From Atopsyche davidsoni (Eukaryota; Arthropoda; Insecta; Trichoptera; Hydrobiosidae): a stretch of 64,000 bases of DNA. Both the position numbers and the translations under genes were made by a program. The notes below the pieces were generated by a model. The model was not told where the DNA came from, searched no databases, and worked only from the letters and a program-made list of their open reading frames with translations. Each line of letters begins with the position of its first letter. Position 1 is the stretch's first letter. The stretch lies in contig JAILWY010000002.1 of assembly GCA_022113835.1 (NCBI GenBank), forward strand, positions 3,326,501 through 3,390,500, given 5' to 3'. Positions 8,885-19,850 of this stretch are shown here, in pieces.

Positions 8885-9375
8885 ATGGCGGGGGGCGGCT
8901 GGAGGGACGGAGGGTCGGGGGGCTCGGGGGGCTCCGGCCCGCGCACGCCGCCCAACTGCGCCCGCTGCCGCAACCACCGCCTGAAGATCGCGCTCAAGGG
9001 GCACAAGCGCTACTGCAGGTACCGCTCCTGCAGCTGCGACAAGTGCCGGCTGACGGCGGAGCGCCAGCGCGTGATGGCCCTGCAGACGGCGCTGCGGCGG
9101 GCGCAGGCCCAGGACGAGGCGCGCGCGCAGGGGGTGGCTCCCGGCCCCGAGGCTGGCGCGCCCCCCGGGCCCCCCGCGGCCCCCGGCGCCCTCGCCCTCG
9201 CCCGCGGCGCTCCCCGCGCGCGCGCCGCCCCCGTCCCCGCCCAGCCCCGCCGACTCCGCGCCCCCGTCGCCCCCGCGCGCGATGCTGTCCTCTCCGCCCG
9301 CCCTCAAGCCGCTGCTGCCGCCCGCCCTGCCCCACCCGCTGCCGCTGCCTCCGGCGCCCCATCCGCCTCAGCCGG
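8885..9375 (+). CDS. dsx: doublesex exon 1 (DM domain), frame break near the 3' end
   Basis: First coding exon of Doublesex, a nuclear transcription factor that directs sexual differentiation. ATG 8885 is the first in frame; TGA 8756 closes the frame upstream. A Gly/Ser-rich leader of about 20 residues precedes a complete DM domain (residues about 24-70) starting [20 protein letters not shown]. All eight zinc ligands are present: CARC, RNH, GH, YC and the three Cys of SCSCDKC. The recognition helix [14 protein letters not shown] and the tail [11 protein letters not shown] are dsx-like. A Pro/Ala-rich linker follows. The exon ends at a good donor, CCGG|GTGAGC. The splice to exon 2 needs the frame that reads PHPPQP at the end, but the DM domain is in a different frame; one extra base (or two missing) between about 9121 and 9190 would explain it. 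Homopolymer error is likeliest. Confidence 0.9.
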
Positions 9376-11439
9376 GTGAGCCTCCTCTCCATCTCACCGG
9401 CATCTCTTCTTCTTTGCACAAAATTCCCCCCCTTAACCGAATTTACTCATCACCCTAAGAATTTTATTACTGCCAAACTTACCTCCGACAACGCGTTGGG
9501 CAAACCGATAAACTAAACTAACGGGACGGCATGCTAACGTTACATTATCATAAGTACTCCAAAAGCGTAATACAACAAATTATTTGAAGTTGAACACAAT
9601 TGGAGGCGAGGAAATGCTCTTTCCTTATGACAGTTTCCATGTGAAGGTGCTGAAGAACTCTGTCAAAACCGTCACCGCTCGTAGTAGACCTGATTCATTC
9701 TGCTCTGGTTCTATAAAAAAAAACATAACTTTTGTTAAGGTTGAACTTTCTACCGCGTACTTTACAACTTTGGACTTATCTGGTAATTTATTAATGAATA
9801 ATGTAAGGAATTTATGATAACCCACTAATAGCTCAATTTGCATTATAAACTGAACTGAATACAGAACTGTGAATGAATTATATTTTATTTTTTAATAATA
9901 AAAAATCTACGATTAACTACAGTTGTAGCTTAAACAATGTTTAAGGATAGTTTAAAATGTTCTGGGTTCATGTATATTTATACGGGAATTTTTATTTTAA
10001 AAGATATATAAATATTCATTTAGATGGTCACCAATCCCTTGAAAATGATGAAGTTATTAATTATAACAGATTTTAAATATAAATAAACAATATATGATAC
10101 TTATCGGTTGAAAATTAAATATAAAATAAATAATCAAAATTTGGTAATTAAACAAAAAAAAAACAGAATACAAAGAAATCGAAAATTGAACAAACCAAAG
10201 ATATATTATTTTCACACGAAATATGTTAAGGATGTTAGAGATTTGTTACAATAATTTTTTTTTTAAGTTACGCTGCTTGCAAACTTATGAATCCATTTTA
10301 ATTTTACTATTATACCAGCAGTATTTTAAAGAGTTCTATCAAAGCAAAATTTATTTTAAAAATATACACATGACAATGAAGAATTGTAAATAGGCTTAGT
10401 CGGTTCTTGGGGGTTAAGTCAATTTTTGCTCTTTACTAATTTTTTCGATCTCGGTACTGAAGCCACCTTCAACCCCAGCAAATGCGCATTCAATGAACCA
10501 TTAAGATATTTTTAATATACAGCCATTACTTCCATGTTAGATCAAGATTACTATTGCATATTTATGCCATGCTTTTATGTAGATTATGATCGCTTACAAC
10601 GCAGAAAGCGCATTCATTGCAAGTGCGTTTAAAGTGCAAGTAAAACCCACGTAACGAGGATCGCAACCCCTGCAATGAAGTTTGCAAGAATTAACATAAT
10701 GCTGTGTGTTTTATTGTCGAAGTGTCTATTTTACACTCATTTCTTTGCTATCTGTCGTAAGCCCGTTAGTATGGTAATGAATCCATCACGCTTATATATA
10801 ATAATTTATAAATATTCATAAATTATATTGAGTTGTAAATATAATTATATTAATAACCACATTTTATGCGATATGAATTTAAAAGTTGTACGATTTTAAC
10901 CATTGATTTTTATTATAACACACTTCGGTTACTCCAATATATGAATAAAATACGTAAGAAAAAAGGGATCTTAAAATATTGCACATTTAAAAAATATCAC
11001 AAAAATCAAGTTATTTTTTTATAAGGAAAGCAGTTAAATTGATCACTTTAATTTTTTTATATAAATATATTACATTTAGAAAAAATTGCTTACACTCTAC
11101 TGTGCGCCACATTAGATAAATATTGGATAGATCGTGATGATAAATTTGGGGCATGCGGTGGTTTTTTTTTTGTATAGACCGCACGCCATTGAACGGTGCA
11201 TGTGATGCAGGGTCTCAATGAACGTAGGAATAAGCCATCTTCACACATGCAGCTATTCCGTGAGGGGAATCCGTATAGAAACCAGTGTTTTTCTTACGAT
11301 AGTATCAACATGCGTGCGTGAATGTTAATTATGCAGGTATTTAAACAGAACAGGCCATTAAGTCAGCCCTCTAATTTCAGTGAGAAAACTGACAGTCATC
11401 CACGTCTATATTTTTATGAAATAGAGCAGCCTACACACG

Positions 11440-12040
11440 TTTCATCACAACTGAAAACCGATTTGTAATTAGACCTATTCCGTGTGTATTATTTAAAATG
11501 GACAATATTTGGCTGATTATGGTTTCTATACACGTTGCGACATAACCGACAACCGAATGTTAACTAGCATTTTCTGTTGTGTTATTTCCTAAGGCTTAAC
11601 CATAAATTGACCCAAAAAAAAAGAATTTTTTCATTAGCAGAGTTTTATTTAGCTTTAAACGGTAATCATGCAATAGCATCACCTTTTGCGTTGTTTACGT
11701 GGACAAAAAATAACCAAAATAAAAAGAAGTTCGCACTGTCTGTAAACAGCATAAAGCCTGCCACACACGATGTAACATAACTTGCAATTACCCAATAGAA
11801 TCCTTTTATTTTGGGTGTGTTTTTGTCGTTTGTGTTGCGCTGTCTGAAATCAGCATTTATGTATATATTAATAGTATTTTTTAACTTTTGTATTATTAAT
11901 AGTTTATTACAGAATATTAAAAACTGTAAGGCGCATATAAAGGCCTCTATACACCTTGCAGCTAGCCAATAGCTTCCCTTTATTTTGGGTGTTAAAATAA
12001 ATAAGCTTGCTGTTGGTTATACAATTTGTTGCGACGCAGA
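11440..12040. repeat. Cluster of palindromic MITE-family fragments
   Basis: Several pieces of the CGACATAACCGACAACCGAA family lie close together (about 11440-11475, 11530-11570, 11755-11835, 11945-12035), with the companion blocks TTAACCATAAATTGACCC, CCTTTTATTTTGGGTGT and TTGCTGTTGGTTATACAAT. The pieces face both ways. They look like two or three decayed units. Confidence 0.45.
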
Positions 12041-12059
12041 GGCCTCAAGGACCAGAATA

Positions 12060-12370
12060 AATATAATATATCTCGTATTACATCCAATATGAAGACCGAG
12101 TCAGGCGACGACCCTCAAGTTGTTCGTATTGTTTTTTATTGCCTCCAGACGCCGCGCGACGCAATCTGACACTTTCTTGGCTAACGCGAACACTTTCAGG
12201 TGCAATCAATTGTATACATAATTGTCTATCTTATCAGCTAAAACGCAATCTAAAGTGTTAGTTCATCCTTAATCTTCGCAGCGAACCTCAAGTAGTTGTC
12301 GCCGTCGCCTGTGATGTGATAATACGGGGACATAAAGCGGCGTATACACGTAGCAGCACAACCGACACAA
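12060..12370. other. Moderately GC-rich intronic stretch
   Basis: Locally more balanced base use (AGACCGAGTCAGGCGACGAC, CGCCGCGCGACGCAATCTG), ending in another CGACACAA MITE-type motif at 12346-12370. No open frame and no element ends are seen except that motif. It may be regulatory. Confidence 0.25.
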
Positions 12371-15157
12371 GTCATATTTGTTAACGACTTTATGCGAATT
12401 AATTTCTAAAAGGGTTTTTAAGGTTTTGCTGTCGTAAAATAGCAAAAATATGATGCTATTGTTGTGTAGGTATTTTAAAGCTTTTTTGTAGTAAGGTTAA
12501 GTGATATGAAATTTGACTATCATGTTAACAGTTTCTTACGTGTTTGACTGACGTGCATTATTTCAATTTTTTAAGGCGAACTTGTATATAAAAGATTTTT
12601 GGTTATAACCACTTAATTTATATTTTTTTGGTATAAAAATTACATGCAAAGCGCATGCAACAATAATATGCGACAATCACTGCAATAACGCCTCACATTC
12701 TTGCGTACAATTGCGTTGTAGTCTGCAATGCACTTGATAACTTAACGGACGAGTCGACGATGCATGCGTATCTGACATTTTATTAACCGATAAATTTAAT
12801 AGACAACATAAAAATATCATTGTTGTACATTGGTTTTTATCTGTTCAACGATATGCTAGAGCTTTACATTAATAATTAAAAAAGGACACATATTGCTTTT
12901 AATATAAAATATTCTTGAAAATATTATTCTTATATTCTTAGTTAGAACTTATTTTTGTTTAAACTCTTTTCCGGAATAAAAAAAACAAGTAACTTTTTAG
13001 TTTGAATAATTTCAACAAAAATGTCTTCTATTTTAAGTATTTTATTGTTATTGCTATTTTACATTTAACGCTTGATTATTTATATTAGTTAGCTCGAATC
13101 AATCGTTAATTCTCATAGTTAATTGCGAACCCATGCAATTTAAGCTATATCGATTATTTCCGTGTATTAATCAAGTTCAAAAAGTACCTATAAAATGTTA
13201 CAAAAAATATATATTATGGCAGATTTATTAGAAAGCGATTGAATGGTTTTTTTATAGGAACACGTGGCCGACGGCATAGCAACCTCTTTGTACGAATTTC
13301 ATTATTTAATAATCTTCAGTTATTTATAATACACTAAATGTGTATATGATTACTTAATTTATTTTGTATGTTCTTTAATTCTACTAAAGCACTTATCCTC
13401 TTGTACTTTCAGACGAACAAAATATTCATAAAAGCTGTCTGATATCTTTATACAATACATTTGCTAACGTTGTGCGGATCTGTAAGAATCACGGAATTGA
13501 CGTTATTCTTATGAATTTGTTTGATTTTTATACTACATATAAAAAAAACTTTAAGAGACAGATAAAAATTAAGTAACTATTTAAAAAGGTCTTTTAAGGT
13601 TAAAGATACATTAAGTGAGAAAACACAGTTAATGTGATATCTCAATTTTTATTTTTTAGTAGAAATCTATGTGCTTGAAATTATAGTAAAAATAAAATAT
13701 GCGAAATAATCGCAAATCAAAGTTATTTTATCCGACATATATATGCACACATATTTATGTAAAGTAATTGTAAAAGCTCACATGGTATAATAATTTTTTT
13801 TATAATAGATAATAAAAAGTGCATATTTTTTTATATTAAAATTTTATTTATTAATTCTTAATACTCCCAATTAAAACTATAATACAGTGGCAACAATAAA
13901 AACAGTGTGAACACAAAAAAAAATTGCCATCAATTATTTTATTATATCATTATATCGTTTTATAGTCTTATGGAGACTTTGAATTCCAATGATAAGTTTT
14001 TTCAACATAAACTGCAATTTTTTCTCAATAATAATATAGGATATTTAAAAAAAAATAATAGAAATATGTACCTACCGCATGTATACTCAAATACTTCATG
14101 ATATTTAATGAATATATGATTTTAGGCCTACTTGCGCAGAGTTGATAGCACTGTCTACGACTTAACTTTATAATGTTTAATATCTAATTTTAATTCTATT
14201 AAAAATAAACTTCTACTCAGATCAATATAAATGATTTCTAAAGTTCACCTACTTTTATGTTGTAAAATTAGAAGCATTAAAACCTTACTAGTTCAACGGG
14301 TTTACTTGTAAATGTCACGTACTTATCAATCTTACAGTCCCCCGTTTAGTTCCTTTAAGTAGCTTTCATTTCAATTAAAAAAATGTGAATTGCAATTTAT
14401 TCTCACGCAATAAAATTATCCTTTCGTGAGCCAATAAAACAAAAATAATAATAACCAGTCGGCGTCAATTTTCAGGAAGTCGGGTGATATTATTTTATGT
14501 TTTTTTTTATATGAAAGTCTGCCCTCTTGCAGTGTCGGCACGCCGTTGCGACATCTCAAAAATTCATTTTGCAAAATGGCATGCAATGTAAAAATACCAG
14601 GACATGTTCTTAAAACACCGAACATAAATATTATAAATGTATTTCCTTGTAACTGAAAATTATTTTTTGCACACTAATATTTCTCCTGAAGGAAAAAGTG
14701 CTTTCATCAGCTAGTCAGCTTGTCGCACTATTATACTTTTTCATAACTTTTTATTTAAATCATATTAGTATAATAGTATAATATTAAAACCCTGGCTGGA
14801 ATGGTATCATTATTTTGACCTAAATGCTCAGTTGAGCTATAGTATATGTGTTTATTACAATCAATTTATTTTGCGACTTATACAACAATACAAATGCTCT
14901 GAAAACCCACGTGCCTTTGATTGCTTCAAACTGCTTATTCACTCCATCACACTCTTGGTTAAACCGGCTACTCGTACAGTGAAAAAACTGGCAATAGGCA
15001 TGACGAAAGATTTTCAAATCCTCTTCCATAATGGGGGTACCCATTTACTATTTACGAAAAAAACTTTATTTCGGTAAAAAACTAGAGTTTAACGATGTTT
15101 AAAGCCATTTTTATAATATTTTTTCAAAAGTGCGCGAAAACGCGACATCGCGAGGCG

Positions 15158-15290
15158 TGACGTCATCGCAGCATTTTTTAGACGCTCTGACGTCATTAAC
15201 TATATTTGTAACGGGCGTGCCATTGTGTTTGCATTGAAGACCATAGACCAATTTGAATACCATAGAGTTGTTGACGTCAGTATGACGTCA
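15158..15290. promoter_or_regulatory. Cluster of four TGACGTCA (CRE-type) sites
   Basis: The exact 8-base palindrome TGACGTCA occurs at 15158-15165, 15188-15195, 15272-15279 and 15283-15290. This is the consensus site of CREB/ATF bZIP factors. Four exact copies in 133 bases are far more than chance in AT-rich DNA. It could be an enhancer or part of a transposon rich in this motif. Confidence 0.55.
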
Positions 15291-15504
15291 TGCGCTGTGA
15301 TTGGTGTTTCAGTCAAAATGGCCGATTGCAGTATTTTAACCTTTTAATTTGTTGAAAATCTTATTAATCTTAGATTTTTAAATAAAACTAAATCAGTTTT
15401 TTAAATCCTTTTAATATGTATTTTCCCTTAAAATAATTATTTCTTTGATTCTTTGATACTGTCGTCATGCCTATTATACCGTCCCTTAGAGGACGCTTTA
15501 TAAT

Positions 15505-15545
15505 TACCATTCGGTTGTCGGTTGTGTCGCAGCGTGTGTAGAGGG
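15505..15545 (-). mobile_element. Palindromic MITE-family fragment
   Basis: TACCATTCGGTTGTCGGTTG followed by TGTCGCAGCGTGTGTAGAGG is the reverse of the family terminus at 630-735. The other end is not found nearby. Confidence 0.5.
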
Positions 15546-17613
15546 TTTAAGCATAGATGTACATACATACATGTATGGCTATGTCTAATTTGATGTATTA
15601 ATTTTAATGGTTTAGGTTTAGTTTTGCTTCTTGTTTAATTGACAGGCTGTGTTGCCAACACGCAAACTGACTGACCGGGGACGTGACATTCTCCAAGTCT
15701 GGTCCGTGAGCTTCCAGTCGGCTTCTCTCACCTGTGGAACTTGTCAGTCCGCTATGTTTACGGGACGTTGTCTCGCATTGAGATCCGTTGCACTGTTATT
15801 ACCTGTCTCTTGATACCCCCCTTCCCACTATCATAAATACTATCATTGTCACATGATGCGCAACGATATCATTGTCATTTAATTCTGAAGGATGTTGCTC
15901 ATGTAAATAAGCCGCACGGTTGACGAGATTATTGAAAATTTCAATTACATCATTTAAGATTGATGCTTCTAATATATATGGCTAAAGAGTACGAGTTATT
16001 TTTTAAAAATATTTTTAGTATCTCAACAATAATGTAGAGTTTTATAGAAAAAATCTACTTATGGAATTGAATGAAAATAAAATAACTCCGAACTGGAAAG
16101 ATGATTTTCAAATGACGTGATTCTGTCAATCATAAAATAAAAAACCGTGTTAATACAATAGTTTATTGTTTATAGACTTAGTATTTTTAAAAACAGCAGA
16201 GCCAGCACACCATAGAAATATTTTAAATGTAATTTTTTGTAGATTGCTTAATAATTAGAATTGTAAAGGTTGTAGAAAATATTATAATTATCAGAAGGAA
16301 TAAAGCCTTGTTTTAATGGCGTCAATTTAAATATGCAAAAATATTTACACAGGGAGTTATAAATGATGTTAATTAATAAAATAGATGTTATCGACTACAT
16401 GGTGGATCTCTGGCCACTTCGACAAGCAAAGATCTTCGACACTAGACATAATTAATAACTGAGCTTGCAATATTTGTGGTTGGGCTATGGTTACAGTACG
16501 GTATTAAGTTATCTTCTGGTTGCGGGGTTTACATGGTGTGGCTTAGGAGGTAGCGTAAGTGGGTTTTTCTATTTTCGTTATTGAGTTTGTGTAGGGAAAA
16601 ATATGTATAAAAAGTAATTTTTTGCATAATTGCTACTGAGCTTGATATTCGCTGGGAATACTTGGCGTGTCTAAAGCTTACAAGAGTGTAATTTACGATT
16701 AAAATGAGAGGTACATGAAGATTACTTTTTTTGTTCACTTTTTTATAGTTCATAATTCAATTTTTTTAAAATATAATGATTGGTTTTGAAACAACTATAA
16801 ATATTTATTTTTTTTTGAATATATATATTTTTTAAATTTATTGTCGGTGATGAGTGTTGAAGGTATGCAATAAATAAAATTACGATTATCTGCTTAATTT
16901 GCATTACTAAGCAATGAAATAATAATAAAACATTAGTAAATAATAAAATTATCCTGTTATATAAATATTGCGTGTCTTTTTATAAATTTATACAACTTTT
17001 TTAACTTATTTATTAATTAAACTAAGAAGGCTTTATTATTTAAGTACCAATACATATTTGCTGACATTTTTAATAATTATTTAAAATAATTAAATATGAA
17101 ATAAAATATTTACGAACCTACCTAATTAGACAGTGAATATCAATTTTAGTTTATATCTAGATTTATTATTATTCTTTAAAGCGTTAAACTTAATTTACAT
17201 TTGATGTTAGTAGATAACTGGCTAGAATATAATAACTAGGGCAGGTCGATAATAACTAATATTTATTATTTAGTTTACCCATTTGTTAAATATTATTAAG
17301 TATACAAGCTATTATCTACTAATGGATTTAATAATCTTTATTCATTTGTTTTTAAATGAATATTTTATTTTAAAAAATTCAAAATATTTTCACAATAAGA
17401 CGCCAAAAATAAAAAAATGTCATTTTGGTACCAGCCCTGTTTCACCACTTATAATAGTTATCGCTTTCAGCTTTGAAGTGTTTTGAGTTTTGAAACTAAT
17501 TTATTATTAAACAAACAAGCACACTATGAGACCATCTCTATGTCACAAGTAGGGTTCTAGTAAAAGATCACTTATCCTTGATTTACACCATGGGAGTTTG
17601 GGTGTTTGAGCAT

Positions 17614-17990
17614 GGGTGTCTAACCTTTTTCAGCAGCCGAGCCAGATTAAGGAAATGAGATGAGACATTATTAATATATTATAGTTAAGCAATACAAAAA
17701 AATATAATAAATTTTAGTGAGACGATAATGTTGATAACGATTGATGTTGTTGCTGCACGCAAACAGTTTTCCAAATGCTCATTAGTGATTTGTGTTCTCA
17801 TATGAGATTTAATATGCTTCATTCGAGTAAAAAGCTGCTCACACGTGAAAGTGTTTCAAATAGAGAAATCATCGATAAAGCATGTTTGTATAATGTAGGA
17901 TATTTCTCTTTGTCCAAATATGTTTTGAAAAACATATGCATGTATATATTTTGCATTGGCTCCGCGGGCCGCAGTTTGGCCACCCATGCT
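17614..17990 (-). pseudogene. hAT-type transposase relic (C-terminal part)
   Basis: On the - strand a frame reads CEQLFTRMKHIKSHMRTQIT, then NEHLENCLRAATT. This is the C-terminal dimerisation pattern of hAT transposases related to ZBED and GTF2IRD2-type proteins (C-E-Q-x-F-S/T-x-M-K, then x-D/N-E-H-L-x-x-C-L-R). It is cut off at both sides, with stops and frame changes upstream. The flanking TTCAGCAGCCGAGCCAGATT is shared with the second copy at 45295-46058, which faces the other way. Confidence 0.65.
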
Positions 17991-18089
17991 CTATATGTTT
18001 TATAAATAAAAATGAATTTTCGGGTCTCCTATCAGCAGGATATTTATGGCAGTGTAAAAGCCGACAGTATGGCGTTTCACTCAGGTATT

Positions 18090-18390
18090 ATTAGCATTAA
18101 GTACGGGAAGAGACGCGAGCCGATATCCGATCGGCAATTGGTGCCGTCATAATAATCCCGTCGCACGCTAGCATTCTGCCGAGTTCGTTCACCACCCTGA
18201 GGCGGGCTGGATCGCAACTGCAGCCCCTCCAGATGTAAACACGGCCGCTTCCGACAGCGGAACCTCTCGACGGACAATCCCAAACAGGTTGGAGGCTTCT
18301 TTTTGGGACCCGAGGCATTTATTTTTGCGCGCCGCAACTGACCTGCCCGGTCGCGAATCGCAGAGATCGCGCCGCCAGTGTCACGCTCGA
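18090..18390. other. GC-rich intronic block
   Basis: Three hundred bases of raised GC. A 180-codon frame on the - strand runs through it, but its residues show no recognisable family and half of the frame lies in AT-rich flanks. It may be conserved regulatory DNA or an old insertion. Confidence 0.3.
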
Positions 18391-19203
18391 TATAATATAT
18401 ATTTACTGTAGTCTCATGGAATTGACTTATCAAAAACCATGAAGACATACTTGTATTATTTTTACAGTTTTTTTTAGGTATATACACCGCGCAACCTTTC
18501 AGCCTATTCATGATGCAAAACAAAGAAGATGCCGCCGCGAATGAACGATTACCCAATACAGACTGAAACATATTGCATACTGTAATATCAAAACGATTTT
18601 TTATATTAAATATTGACATCTGTATACTGTATAGGACAGTTTATAAATTTAAAACACGACAGGAATCTTATCTTAAAAAATATCTCATCACGATGTTTTA
18701 ATTTAACAATCTTGCTGATACAATCAGAACGATTTTAGGACAACGATAATTCATTATATGTTTAATTAATTTATAAGGCACACCGTTCCCGGATATGTGT
18801 TGTTAGAATATAAATAAAATAATTACTTTGAGATAAGGCGCGAATGTTTCCCAGGGATATCGCATACGTGATTTATATACGCATCGATGACTAAGTGTGT
18901 TATTTTTAATAATATCAATTTAATCAATCGATTTAGAATCGGATGCGCCGTCAACGCACTGCATTCAGGCAAATGAAAGCATTTGAATGCGAAGCTGTTC
19001 TGGTGGCAACAAACACCAGAGTAGAGCCTCGAAACCGGTGGCAAGACCACCTGTTGACAGTCCATATTCCACGATAAATACAAAACCATTGTCTGCTTCC
19101 ATTCATGGGATATTTGTTACTAAAAGATTTATAAGTAGTATTGTAATCTATTCTATAATTATCTATAGATAACAAATATATATTAACTAATCAATCTTAT
19201 GTG

Positions 19204-19345
19204 ATTAAGCACATTTTTTCATACATTGAAAACAATTAAAGAAAACTCTCAGAAAATATCATCGTGACTTGTGAGGGATTCGAACCCACATCCCCAAGCT
19301 TTCATGGCCGGTGCATTTATCCAACTATGCTAACGAGCCACTGCA
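19204..19345 (-). mobile_element. tRNA-headed SINE
   Basis: On the - strand the head has a B-box GGTTCGAATCC (19276-19286) and an A-box-like TGGCTCGTTAGCATAGTTGG (19321-19340), as in tRNA genes. A non-tRNA body follows (AAGTCACGATGATATTTTCT to TGCTTAATCACATA). The T stem is mismatched and there is no acceptor stem, so it is not a tRNA gene. Relatives are at 7018, 19534-19850, 39130 and 45017. Confidence 0.7.
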
Positions 19346-19533
19346 ATTTAGTGAGAATTTTTAATAATCATATTCTACATATGAACTAATATGCTCGGGC
19401 TAATCAATATTTAATGATTTGCAAACACTGGACTTTTTAATTAAAGTAACAAGTGAAGCATTTTAATATCCAAATCTGGTTTATTTATTATTTTTAAAAT
19501 CTATTGATGTTTAGCCGAGACGCGCACCATTCA

Positions 19534-19850
19534 ATTATATTAATTTTAGATTAATGTCAATCAGAATGCGTTTTTATTTACCCATGCAGGTATTAGTATA
19601 TTTATGTGATTAAGCACATTTTTTCATACATTGAAAACAATTAAAGAAAACTCTCAGAAAATATCATCGTGACTTGTGAGGGATTCGACTCGTCCCTCAA
19701 TCCCTCACAAGTCACGATGATATTTTCTGAGAGTTTTCTTTAATTGTTTTCAATGTATGAAAAAATGTGCTTAATCACATAAATATACTAATACCTGCAT
19801 GGGTAAATAAAAACGCATTCTGATTGACATTAATCTAAAATTAATATAAT
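19534..19850. repeat. Long palindrome of two SINE bodies
   Basis: Arms 19534-19683 and 19701-19850 are near-perfect inverses (start ATTATATTAATTTTAGATTA, end TAATCTAAAATTAATATAAT), with a loop of about 17 bases. Each arm is the body of the SINE at 19204. A transcript would form a hairpin of about 150 base pairs. Confidence 0.75.

Noticed and set aside
9043..9516. A 157-codon frame overlapping the DM exon in another frame.
   Set aside because: Arg/Pro-rich shadow of the GC-rich exon; it runs through the splice donor into the intron.
18077..18619. A 180-codon open frame on the - strand.
   Set aside because: Crosses from a GC-rich block into AT-rich DNA without change in frame logic, has no recognisable domain and no splice or polyadenylation context. 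Treated as chance openness.
19012..19045. GAAACCGGT near 19031 as another family 2 ribozyme.
   Set aside because: No TGATAA/CTGATGA core and no stem II precede it.
19260..19345. tRNA gene on the - strand.
   Set aside because: B-box is good but the acceptor stem is absent and the T stem is mismatched; the same sequence recurs with a SINE body.
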